In this document: positions 26,228 to 33,835 of the stretch, in pieces
Position numbering within the stretch: the first letter of the stretch is position 1
Layout: each line of letters begins with the position of its first letter
Origin: Bacterioplanes sp965233665
Lineage (GTDB): Bacteria; Pseudomonadota; Gammaproteobacteria; Pseudomonadales; Oceanobacteraceae
NCBI GenBank assembly: GCA_965233665.1
Contig: CBDDTG010000022.1
Location: forward strand, 1 to 64,000
Direction: 5' to 3'
DNA length: 64,000 nucleotides
Notes under the pieces: generated by a model
What the model was told of the DNA's origin: nothing
Database searches by the model: none
The model's input: only the letters and a program-made list of their open reading frames with translations
Made by a program: the position numbers and the translations under genes

Positions 26228-27793
26228 ATGAGCCGCATCTTCCTGCGCATTTACCTGACACTGCTGCTGTCCAGCTTGTTGCTACTGGCGGCTGCCGCAG
26301 CATCGGTGCATGAAATATCGCAATGGCGCTATCAAAACTACCTTGAGCAGCAACTGGGTGGTCTGATCAAATTGACCCGCGATGGCTTGGCACGCCACCA
26401 AGGCCAAGCGCAACAAGACTGGCTGCAAGCCCTGCAGCAGTTACTGCAACCGGCGCAGCTGACACTGAGCAAGGCGCCGGCGTCGCAACAACATGCCATG
26501 ACTCATGCCGAGTTAAACGGCTACCTCACAGTGCAACCGCAGCAAGTCCAAATCAGTGCCGCCATTCACCCAGAGCAATGGTTACAGCTGAGCTTTAAAG
26601 AGTTTGATACCGCCCTGCTGCGCACGGCCATGGTGCTGATTCTTAACGACCTTGGGCGCTTTCCCGCGGCTCAGCGTCAGCAGCGCTTTGCCACACTGCA
26701 AGACTGGTTTCCCCAGGGGCTGCAACGCTTGCCATATCAGCAAGTAGCGCTAAGCGAGGCGCAGCAGCGGCAATTGCAATCGGGCGAAATCATCACCGCG
26801 CTGACCTCGGTGAATCACACTCAGTTCAGTATACTGGCGCCCCTGGGTAACAGCGGCATGTTGCTGCGCCTCGGCCCCACCGAGCTGTTTGAGCCGTATC
26901 CGACACAGCTGCTGCTTGGCACCAGCGGCACGGTGCTGCTGGCCATGTTACTGATTGGCTGGCGCTTAAATCAGGCACTGTCCAAGCGCGTGAAGGCCTT
27001 ACAAAGCGCCATTACAGAAGCGCCAGCCGGCCAACCGCTGGCGCTGGACTTAACGCCTCAAGATGAACTCAGTGCCATAGCCTTTAGCGTTAACGACATG
27101 CAACAACGAATTCATGGGCTGATGGAGCAGCAGCGTCAACTGAGTAATGACATCGCCCACGAGTTACGCACCCCCATTGCTCGCAGTTTGTTTCGCTTGC
27201 ACACTCTTGAAGAAGGCCTGACAGCCGAGCATCAACGCGACGTGCAAGGCCTGCGGCGCGATCTACATCGCTTAAATGACCTGACTGCCGAGATCCTTCA
27301 TCACGCGCAACTGGAGCATTGCCAACACTGGCATTGCACCCGTGTTCATTTGAACTGCTTGCTGCAAGACATTGTTAACGAAATGCGCCATAGCAGCGGC
27401 GTTAACATTGAGCTAAAGCCGTCGGATTCGGTGTTTATAAGCGCAGAGGCAACGCACATTCAACGCGCCGTCGAAAACCTCATCACCAACGCCATGCGTT
27501 ATGGCAACGGCCAGATCGCCGTCAGCTTAGAGCCGCACCCCCACAGCGTCGATTTACTTGTTGAGGACAACGGCCCAGGCATACCACCAGAGCTGCGTCA
27601 ACAAGTGTGGCTGCCGTTTTATCGCGCCGACGGTAGCCGCCAGCAAGCCCACCAGCCCAAAGGCTTTGGCCTAGGGTTGGCCATGGTGAAGCGCATCGTC
27701 GACGCTCACCAAGGCAGCCTTACTATAGAAACAAGCGCGCTGTTGGGGGGTTGCTGCATACGTATGACCTTACCGCTGCAGGCCAACTGTTGA
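26228..27793 (+). CDS. RstB-like sensor histidine kinase
   Basis: 521 residues from ATG 26228, where the membrane segment begins (the open frame extends back to 26159 without conserved residues). TM1 at about 8-27, a periplasmic domain of about 200 residues rich in Gln, TM2 at about 232-255, HAMP, then the kinase core: NDIAHELRTPIAR with the phospho-His near 310, ENLITNAMRYG near 416, DNGPGIPP and GFGLGLAMVKRI. The layout and N-terminus resemble RstB. The matching regulator gene is not adjacent but 1.6 kb downstream, after two envelope-protein genes, an unusual split. Confidence 0.87.
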   Translation: MSRIFLRIYLTLLLSSLLLLAAAAASVHEISQWRYQNYLEQQLGGLIKLTRDGLARHQGQAQQDWLQALQQLLQPAQLTLSKAPASQQHAMTHAELNGYLTVQPQQVQISAAIHPEQWLQLSFKEFDTALLRTAMVLILNDLGRFPAAQRQQRFATLQDWFPQGLQRLPYQQVALSEAQQRQLQSGEIITALTSVNHTQFSILAPLGNSGMLLRLGPTELFEPYPTQLLLGTSGTVLLAMLLIGWRLNQALSKRVKALQSAITEAPAGQPLALDLTPQDELSAIAFSVNDMQQRIHGLMEQQRQLSNDIAHELRTPIARSLFRLHTLEEGLTAEHQRDVQGLRRDLHRLNDLTAEILHHAQLEHCQHWHCTRVHLNCLLQDIVNEMRHSSGVNIELKPSDSVFISAEATHIQRAVENLITNAMRYGNGQIAVSLEPHPHSVDLLVEDNGPGIPPELRQQVWLPFYRADGSRQQAHQPKGFGLGLAMVKRIVDAHQGSLTIETSALLGGCCIRMTLPLQANC

Positions 27794-27808
27794 TACATGA
27801 TTGATACA
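27790..27808 (+). promoter_or_regulatory. 11-bp-period direct repeats, candidate response-regulator site
   Basis: TTGATACA occurs at 27790-27797 and again at 27801-27808, exactly one helical turn apart. It lies just after the kinase stop and about 80 bases before the next small exported protein. OmpR/RstA-type regulators bind tandem half-sites with this period. Confidence 0.5.
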
Positions 27809-27885
27809 AAGCCGATACCCGCGCCAAACTCATCGCAACCCAGTGCAAGGTAAGCTGTTGGCTCGACCATCGAGAGTTTATCGTG

Positions 27886-28206
27886 ATGAAAAGCCAGCAC
27901 TTACTCTACTTGCCTTTGCTGTTTGCAGCCCAGGTATACGCAGCGCCACCCGACGATGCCACCCACCAGGACTGGGGCTATTGGAACCAACCCACAGAGG
28001 CCAGCGAGCATTCCACACCGGACAAGCGCCGCTATGGCACCGGCATTGCTGGCAGCGCTGAAAATCAACTGCACCGGTTAGACGACAGCTACTTACTCGA
28101 TTACCAAAAAAGCCTGGATGACGCCGGCGAGTTGCCCACACCGCCCGGCTCAGAAATTCCCGACGAAATCATTGGCACGGAAATGCAGCAAGGAGCCCAC
28201 GAATGA
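27886..28206 (+). CDS. Small exported protein with WGxWN motif (2)
   Basis: 106 residues from ATG 27886; an in-frame GTG at 27883 also exists. A signal peptide ends AQVYA. The mature part APPDDATHQDWGYWNQPTEA shares WGxWNxxT[DE] and STP with the protein at 25740, but is less acidic. It ends in a Pro-rich LPTPPGSEIPDE segment, like LPPNGDDPVIDVP in the other copy. A short hairpin CTCGA-CCA-TCGAG (27862-27874) borders the weak GAGAG ribosome-binding site. The stop overlaps the start of the TPR/barrel gene (ATGA), so the two are translationally coupled. No known family. Confidence 0.7.
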   Translation: MKSQHLLYLPLLFAAQVYAAPPDDATHQDWGYWNQPTEASEHSTPDKRRYGTGIAGSAENQLHRLDDSYLLDYQKSLDDAGELPTPPGSEIPDEIIGTEMQQGAHE

Positions 28207-29423
28207 TGCTAAACCGCATTGGGGCAACGGCTCACATATGGCTGCTACTCAGTCTGTTCAGCGCCTGCAGCTGGGCGACACCAGACCCACTGAACTATGG
28301 CATCGAACTGCGCCAGCAAGGTCAGCTGCAGCAGTCCGTTGAGGTGCTATCACAAGCCGTGAAACAAGACCCACAGCACCTGCGTTTAAAACTTGAATTG
28401 GCCGTCAGTCACTTACAGTTAGGCAATTTAGATCAAGCCCAGCGCTTAGCTGCCGCAGTATTGCAAGCCGAACAAGTGCCGACCCAGGTACGAGAAAACA
28501 TCGAACACTTTTTGGCCAGCATCGAGCGCCAGCGCCGTGGTCATGCTCACACCCCCTGGCTACATCGGCTTACCCTGTTCGCAGGCCATGACAATAACGC
28601 CACCATCGGCCCCAACAGCACCGACCTAGACATCGGCCAGTTAAAACGTGACTCGGTCAAAAACGAGGACGTGTTCGCAGGTGGCCAATACGATTTGACC
28701 TATTTATCCAACCGCACCAGCACTCAGCAGCGCTACTATGCCGGCGTTAGTTTTTACGATAAGCGCTACCAAGACATCAGCCGTTCCAACCTGAGTTTCG
28801 CCAATGCCCGTATGGGGCTGTATCAGCCGCTGAGTCAGCACCTCATGGCCAGCGCTGGCCTGGCGCTGAATCATATCTATCTTGGCAATGACCCGCTGGC
28901 CAACTACAGCTACGCCAATCTTGCAGCCAGCTGGCAAGCTAACCGCCAGCACCGTCTGAAATTAGCGCTGGAAGCCAACCCGCGCCGCTACATCAGTGAT
29001 CACGACGATGACCGCCAGGGCGTGCGCTGGGGGCAAAGAGTCTCTTATCGCTTTGACTGGGCGCAGCATCAAATCGAACTCTTCAGTCACTGGCGCCAAG
29101 CCAACTTGGACGGCAAAACTGAGCGCTACCGCGAGCAGCAATGGCAATTGCAATGGCAGCGACCTTGGCAACTGTCGCAACAGCAGTGGCAATTAAGCTG
29201 GCACAGCGCCTACAGCCAGCGGCATTATCAGCATGTAGACGATCGCTACGCTAACCAACGTGACGATCACAGCTGGCGTCATCGACTGGCGATGGAATGG
29301 CAGTGGCATCCCCGCTGGCAACTGGCGTTGTCGCATCAACTGGATAAACGTCATTCCAACCAGGATATTTATCAGTACCAGCGCCAGCTCACTCAGCTTA
29401 ACCTACAGTACCGTACGCTTTAG
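28203..29423 (+). CDS. TPR plus beta-barrel outer-membrane protein (Slam/DUF560-like architecture)
   Basis: 406 residues; AAGGAG lies seven bases before the ATG. A signal peptide ends ACSWA. Residues about 28-110 form TPR-like helical pairs (NYGIELRQQGQLQQSVEVLS, LAVSHLQLGNLDQAQRLA). From residue about 120, LTLFAGHDNNATIGPN starts a region of alternating aromatic/polar strands with many QW and YR pairs, a barrel of roughly 14 strands. This N-terminal TPR plus C-terminal barrel layout is that of Slam proteins, which move lipoproteins or small secreted proteins across the outer membrane, and clients are usually encoded next door. The last residues QYRTL lack the usual terminal Phe. Clients here could be the WGxWN proteins (inference). 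Confidence 0.68.
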   Translation: MMLNRIGATAHIWLLLSLFSACSWATPDPLNYGIELRQQGQLQQSVEVLSQAVKQDPQHLRLKLELAVSHLQLGNLDQAQRLAAAVLQAEQVPTQVRENIEHFLASIERQRRGHAHTPWLHRLTLFAGHDNNATIGPNSTDLDIGQLKRDSVKNEDVFAGGQYDLTYLSNRTSTQQRYYAGVSFYDKRYQDISRSNLSFANARMGLYQPLSQHLMASAGLALNHIYLGNDPLANYSYANLAASWQANRQHRLKLALEANPRRYISDHDDDRQGVRWGQRVSYRFDWAQHQIELFSHWRQANLDGKTERYREQQWQLQWQRPWQLSQQQWQLSWHSAYSQRHYQHVDDRYANQRDDHSWRHRLAMEWQWHPRWQLALSHQLDKRHSNQDIYQYQRQLTQLNLQYRTL

Positions 29424-29430
29424 GCCCGCT

Positions 29431-30120
29431 ATGGACGAAAAACGCATTGCCATCATCGAAGACGATCACGAACTGGCTCAGTTAATTACGGATTACCTGC
29501 AAAGCCAAGGCTTTATTGTCGACGTCGCCAGCACAGGCAGCAGTGGCCTCGCATTGTTACACCAGCACCCAGATTTGGTCGTGCTGGACATCATGCTGCC
29601 AGAAATAGACGGCTTTGATGTGTGTAAACAGGCGCGGCACTTTTATCAGGGCCCGATCTTAATGCTCACCGCCCGCGGCGATAACATCGACGAAATTCTG
29701 GGGTTAGAGATGGGTGCCGACGATTATGTGCACAAACCCGTCGAGCCGCGTTTACTGTTAGCCCACATTAAAGCCTTACTGCGCCGCAGCGAGCCGTCAG
29801 CACACAACCACAACAATGGCCGCACCCTGACCATTCACGATGTCACCATCAATGATTCGGCGCGCACTGTGATGCGCCAGCAACAGCTGGTGAGTTTGTC
29901 GAACACTGAATACGAGTTGCTGTGGCTATTGGCCCGTCATGCAGGCCAGGTACTATCGCGTGATTTTATTTTCGCCAACTTGCGCGGCATTGATTACGAC
30001 GGCTGCAATCGCAGCATTGATATTAATATCTCGCGCATTCGCGCCAAGTTGGGCGATGACCCCAATGCGCCTAGCTTGATTAAAACCGTGCGCAACCGCG
30101 GCTATTTATTATCGGCATAA
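29431..30120 (+). CDS. RstA-like response regulator (OmpR family)
   Basis: 229 residues from ATG 29431, seven bases after the barrel gene stop; the frame is open far upstream inside that gene but not conserved. Receiver: IEDDHELAQL acidic pocket, DLVVLDIMLPEIDG with phospho-Asp53, MLTARGD, and HKP with the conserved Lys. DNA-binding winged helix: LSNTEYELLWLLARHAGQVL, then NRSIDINISRIRAKLGDD and IKTVRNRGYLLS, closest in style to RstA. It pairs with the kinase at 26228. The gap to the barrel gene implies one transcript with the effector genes. Confidence 0.9.
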   Translation: MDEKRIAIIEDDHELAQLITDYLQSQGFIVDVASTGSSGLALLHQHPDLVVLDIMLPEIDGFDVCKQARHFYQGPILMLTARGDNIDEILGLEMGADDYVHKPVEPRLLLAHIKALLRRSEPSAHNHNNGRTLTIHDVTINDSARTVMRQQQLVSLSNTEYELLWLLARHAGQVLSRDFIFANLRGIDYDGCNRSIDINISRIRAKLGDDPNAPSLIKTVRNRGYLLSA

Positions 30121-30151
30121 AAAAAGCCGCTCCTCACAACGGAGAAGCGGC
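30119..30151 (-). terminator. Hairpin with T-run on the minus strand, at the end of the response regulator gene
   Basis: GCCGCT (30126-30131) pairs with AGCGGC (30146-30151) and an inner CTC/GAG adds three pairs. On the minus strand it is followed by seven T (30125-30119). It therefore terminates leftward transcripts, for example readthrough from the AraC gene, and may stabilise the rightward mRNA. Confidence 0.6.
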
Positions 30152-30221
30152 GCCTCAAGCTGATCCACACAGCGGAGAGAGATCAGAGTCTGAGCGAGGT
30201 AGTACGAGAAAACATGACATA

Positions 30222-30239
30222 GACATTGCGAGCAATGTC
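30222..30239. promoter_or_regulatory. Perfect 18-bp palindrome in the gap between convergent genes
   Basis: GACATTGC-GA-GCAATGTC, 8+2+8. It sits in the 250-base gap 30152-30401 between the convergent response regulator and AraC genes, where nothing else is visible. Could be a regulator site or an RNA hairpin; no T-run. Confidence 0.4.
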
Positions 30240-30401
30240 CAAAACAACTCTGCGAATGACGATCAGCGCGCTAAATACCGATAAACATCCATATAAAGCG
30301 AAGCACTGAGCCGATTTGCAATGTGCTATAGGATAGCGCGGAGCGGGTGGATGTCTTTGCCCATCCGGAGGAATATTTTGCCGATCTGGCGGTTATCCGC
30401 G

Positions 30402-31130
30402 TTAACGTGGGGCGTGCTGGCGATAATAACGCGGCGACTGACCGCTAAATTGACGAAAGCGATCACTGAAAGCCGCCAAACTGCTGTAGCCCACCGCTTC
30501 GGCAACTTGCTGAACCGGCAGCGGCGTTGCTTGCAGCAACCATTGTGCTCGCTGCATGCGCAAACGGGTCAAATACTGCAGTGGGGTTTCACCTTGAAAC
30601 TCGCGAAAACGCGTCGATAGCTGGCGCACGCTCAAATTAGCCACGGCGGCCAAGCGTGCCAGGGTCAGTGGTTGATCAAATTGCTCGTCGATGTAACTGC
30701 GCACCGCCAGCATGCGCTGATCCGGCCCTTTGGCCGCATCACCGCTTTGCCGTTGTTGCAGCAATTGCACCAGTAGCATCAGCATATGGCGCTCAGCCGC
30801 ACCACCCGGGTGCTGCTGCAGCTGGGCATACAAAAACTGCACATACTGTCGCAAAGGGGTGTCTAACTGTTGAAACGCAGGCCAGTTTTCCAGCCCTTGT
30901 ACCCAGTCGGTGGGAATATCGGCGACGATAAAGCAATTGCTCACCGGCGCCGCAAACCCGTGGCGAATACCAGCCGATACCAGCGCCAGATGCGACTCGT
31001 CGGCACAGCCCCCTCGCCCTTCCAGCGTCATTTCCAGCTGGCCCTGCACCGGCAGTACCAGCTGATGATAGTCATGCTGATGGGACTTGGTTTCCTGGCT
31101 ATAGCGACGGAGCTCCAGCGCGGGTTGCAT
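30402..31130 (-). CDS. AraC-family transcriptional regulator with cupin-like sensor domain
   Basis: 242 residues. The N-terminal part (HDYHQLVLPVQGQLEMTLEG) is an AraC-type cupin. The C-terminal part has two helix-turn-helix units: LTLARLAAVANLSVRQLSTRF and VQQVAEAVGYSSLAAFSDRF followed by RQFSGQSPRYYR. It starts 10 bases after the alcohol dehydrogenase gene on the same strand, so the two are one operon and it probably regulates that operon or a target elsewhere. The effector is unknown. Confidence 0.88.
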   Translation of the reverse strand: MQPALELRRYSQETKSHQHDYHQLVLPVQGQLEMTLEGRGGCADESHLALVSAGIRHGFAAPVSNCFIVADIPTDWVQGLENWPAFQQLDTPLRQYVQFLYAQLQQHPGGAAERHMLMLLVQLLQQRQSGDAAKGPDQRMLAVRSYIDEQFDQPLTLARLAAVANLSVRQLSTRFREFQGETPLQYLTRLRMQRAQWLLQATPLPVQQVAEAVGYSSLAAFSDRFRQFSGQSPRYYRQHAPR

Positions 31131-31140
31131 CAGATGTTCA

Positions 31141-32142
31141 TCACCGTTTCAGTACTACCCGGTAGCGTGGGCTGCCATTGCGCAAGCGCTCAACGGCTTG
31201 GTTAACGTCTTTCATGTCGAAGACTTCTACCTGCGGTTTGATGTCGTGGCGTGCTGCAAACTCCAGCATTTGCGCGATGGTCGCCGGACTGCCCACAGGC
31301 GAGCTGGACACACTGCGCTGGCCGGCCAGCAATGGGAATACGCTGATATCCAGCGGCTCCAACACCGCACCGACAAGGTGCAAACGACCTTTGGGTTTGA
31401 GTGTGTTGAGGTAGGCATTCCAATCGAGTTTGACGTTGACCGTCGACAGCAGCAGATCAAAGCGACCACTGGCCTGCTCCAATGCTTGGCTATCGCGCGA
31501 GTTCAACGTGTGATGGGCACCCAGCGACAGTGCTTCTTCGCGCTTGCTGTCCGATGAGGTAAACGCCGTCACTTCACAGCCCCAGGCATTCAAAAACTGC
31601 AGCGCCATATGGCCCAAGCCGCCAATGCCGATCACCCCCACCCGCGCGGTTGGCTTGAGATCAAACTGCTTCATCGGGTTGTAAACAGTAATGCCACCAC
31701 AAAACAGCGGTCCAGCGACTTCAGCGTCCAAACCTTCAGGCAATTTCACCACGCTGGTGGCCTGAGCGCGGACTTTGTCGGCAAAGCCGCCGTGGCGACC
31801 GACAATGGTTTGCTCGGCGTAACTGCAGAGGTTGTGATCACCGTCGAGACAGGTATTGCAGTCGCCACAGTAACCGGCGTGCCAACCTAAGCCGACACGA
31901 TCACCGACCGTAAACTGTTTAACGTGACGCCCGACGGCGGCAATTTTACCCGCCACTTCGTGGCCAGGCACCAGTGGGTAATGACTCATGCCCCATTCGT
32001 TGTCGAGCATGCTCAGGTCACTGTGGCAAATACCGCAATACTCCACGTCAATTTCAACGTCGTGATCACCCAAAGGACCTGGGTCGTATTCAAAGGGCGT
32101 TAACTCACCACCGGCTTGCTGTGCGGCATAGGCTTTAATCAT
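31141..32142 (-). CDS. Zinc-dependent NADP(H) alcohol dehydrogenase (YahK/CAD-like)
   Basis: 333 residues from ATG 32142, with AGGTG nine bases upstream; a GTG at 32154 would add four residues. Catalytic zinc ligands YCGICHSD and GHEVAG, structural zinc cysteines in CGDCNTCLDGDHNLC, and cofactor loop GVIGIGGLGHMALQF are present. The FTSSDSKREEA segment after the second strand favours NADP. Members reduce broad aldehydes. It stands upstream of its likely AraC regulator. Confidence 0.92.
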   Translation of the reverse strand: MIKAYAAQQAGGELTPFEYDPGPLGDHDVEIDVEYCGICHSDLSMLDNEWGMSHYPLVPGHEVAGKIAAVGRHVKQFTVGDRVGLGWHAGYCGDCNTCLDGDHNLCSYAEQTIVGRHGGFADKVRAQATSVVKLPEGLDAEVAGPLFCGGITVYNPMKQFDLKPTARVGVIGIGGLGHMALQFLNAWGCEVTAFTSSDSKREEALSLGAHHTLNSRDSQALEQASGRFDLLLSTVNVKLDWNAYLNTLKPKGRLHLVGAVLEPLDISVFPLLAGQRSVSSSPVGSPATIAQMLEFAARHDIKPQVEVFDMKDVNQAVERLRNGSPRYRVVLKR

Positions 32143-32230
32143 GGCTGTTTGCACCTGTAATTAATGTGTGTGCTGTCATTCTGGGCCAGAGTGCTCGACG
32201 GCACGAGTCATACCACCAAAACGCTATGTC

Positions 32231-32614
32231 TCAATCACAGTACAGCTGATCAGCTGGATAACAGGTTTCAAAATGACGGCGCTTGGCCTTAGGCAAACCG
32301 GCTAACACCAAGCCGTAGGAGTGATCCACCAGCCGCCGCACTTCGCCATCCGGCACATCCTGACCCAGCAAGATGGTATTCCAGTGGCGCTTGTTCATAT
32401 GATAGCCCGGCAGGATGCCTTCAAACACGTCGCGCAACTGCTGAGCTTGCTCCGGATTACACTTGAGGTTTACCCGCACTGTGCCTTGGTGGCTGTACAG
32501 CAGGGCGAACATTTTGCCCGCCACTTTATAAACCTGAGCCTCCGGGCCAAACGGGTAATCCAGTTCGGCTTCGGGTTTGTCGGCCAAATATTGGGCTAAG
32601 GTTTTCTCGTCCAT
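32231..32614 (-). CDS. MmcQ/YjbR family DNA-binding-like protein
   Basis: 127 residues. The pattern DYPFGPEAQVYKVAGKMFALL, VNLKCNPEQAQQLRD, GYHMNKRHWNTI and LVDHSYGLVLAGLPK is that of MmcQ/YjbR (CyaY-like fold) proteins. The molecular role is not established. It starts 11 bases after alr on the same strand, so probably co-transcribed. Confidence 0.9.
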   Translation of the reverse strand: MDEKTLAQYLADKPEAELDYPFGPEAQVYKVAGKMFALLYSHQGTVRVNLKCNPEQAQQLRDVFEGILPGYHMNKRHWNTILLGQDVPDGEVRRLVDHSYGLVLAGLPKAKRRHFETCYPADQLYCD

Positions 32615-32625
32615 GAGGGTGCTCC

Positions 32626-33711
32626 TTACTCGCAGGCCACGCGCTTAACCCGCGGCGTTAACTGACAAAACAGCTCGTAGGCAATGGTGCCCGCGGCGCC
32701 GGCAATGCGATCGACGTCCAGTTGATCACCCCACAGTTGCACTTCCGCGCCCACCTGCAGCTGCTCACACTGGGGGTGATCGGTAATATCGACGGTAATC
32801 ATGTCCATCGATACCCGCCCTGCCAGCGGACACTCCACCCCTGCCACCATCACGGGGGTGCCCGAAGGTGCGTGACGCGGATAGCCATCGCCATAGCCAA
32901 TGGCGATAACTGCCAAAGTGGTGTCGCGCTGCGCCACCCAATCACCGCCATAGCCGACGGCATCGCCTTGTTTGACGGCATGAATGGAAATGACCTCTGA
33001 CTGCAAATTCATCACGCTTTTCAGGCCCAACTCAGCAGCGCTTTGCTGCAGCATGGGCGAGCTGCCGTAGAGCATGATGCCGGGGCGACTGACGTCATCA
33101 GCAAGACCGTTATCACCCAGAATGGCGGCACTGTTACAGGCACTGAGCTGAATACCTGGCAGCTCATCGGCCACCTGCTGCAGCAACGCCATGGGCGCGG
33201 CCACGTCTTCCGGCTGTCCGGTATCGGCATTGGCAAAGTGGGTCATGACGCTGACCAGCTGCAGTTGTGAATGCTGTTGAATGCGCTCGACACAAGCTTT
33301 GGCCTGCTCAGGAAATACGCCAACGCGGTTCATACCGGTATTGATTTTCAGCCATACAGGCACCAGGTTGGGCAGGTTTTCAGCCTCGGCATGCTGCAGT
33401 TGCTGCTCATGGTGGACCACCAACTGCAAGCCGAGCTGTGAGGCAATCAGCCATTCTTCGCGGTTGTAGGCCCCTTGCAGCACCAAGATGGAGCGCTTAA
33501 TGCCCGCTTCTCGCAGGCGCACCGCTTCATCCACACAGGCGACGGCAAAGCCATCGGCATCGCCCAGCGCACGGGCGCAGTTTTCTAAGCCATGGCCATA
33601 GCCGTCGGCTTTGACCACCGCCAGCGCTTTGCCAGCGCTGTGCTGGCGCGCCAGCTGGTAGTTGTGTCTCAGGTTGGCCCAATTAATAACGGCCCGGGTT
33701 GCGCGTGTCAT
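32626..33711 (-). CDS. alr: Alanine racemase
   Basis: 361 residues, typical length. It makes D-alanine for peptidoglycan. The PLP-binding Lys34 is in ALAVVKADGYGHG; VGYGGDW near 250 has the catalytic Tyr; RVSMDMITVDIT and the C-terminal AYELFCQLTPRVKR are conserved. GAGGG lies ten bases before the ATG. The upstream region holds an intrinsic terminator (33735-33764) in the same orientation, so expression may depend on antitermination or on a promoter squeezed next to the gene. In many gammaproteobacteria alr follows dnaB; here replication-initiation genes lie on the other side, divergent. Confidence 0.95.
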   Translation of the reverse strand: MTRATRAVINWANLRHNYQLARQHSAGKALAVVKADGYGHGLENCARALGDADGFAVACVDEAVRLREAGIKRSILVLQGAYNREEWLIASQLGLQLVVHHEQQLQHAEAENLPNLVPVWLKINTGMNRVGVFPEQAKACVERIQQHSQLQLVSVMTHFANADTGQPEDVAAPMALLQQVADELPGIQLSACNSAAILGDNGLADDVSRPGIMLYGSSPMLQQSAAELGLKSVMNLQSEVISIHAVKQGDAVGYGGDWVAQRDTTLAVIAIGYGDGYPRHAPSGTPVMVAGVECPLAGRVSMDMITVDITDHPQCEQLQVGAEVQLWGDQLDVDRIAGAAGTIAYELFCQLTPRVKRVACE

Positions 33712-33734
33712 ACCTTCACGTCCCTCACAAAAAC

Positions 33735-33764
33735 AAAAAACGGCCGTCGCTTAGCCGACAGCCG
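33735..33764 (-). terminator. Intrinsic terminator or attenuator upstream of alr
   Basis: On the minus strand CGGCTGTCG, a six-base loop and CGACGGCCG form a 9-bp stem (one G-T pair) followed by TTTTTTGTTTTT. It ends about 24 bases before the alr ATG and no gene ends upstream of it on this strand. Confidence 0.65.
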
Positions 33765-33766
33765 CT

Positions 33767-33795
33767 GTTAAGTGGCAGTTCAAACACAGTACAAT
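33767..33795 (+). promoter_or_regulatory. Candidate promoter for the DnaT-like gene
   Basis: GTTAAG, a 17-base spacer and TACAAT (33790-33795). Because the -10 overlaps the most upstream ATG (33794), it supports the inner start at 33836. Confidence 0.38.
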
Positions 33796-33835
33796 GCCGG
33801 CATTATGTATCAACTTACCTGCCGGATGCGAATGC

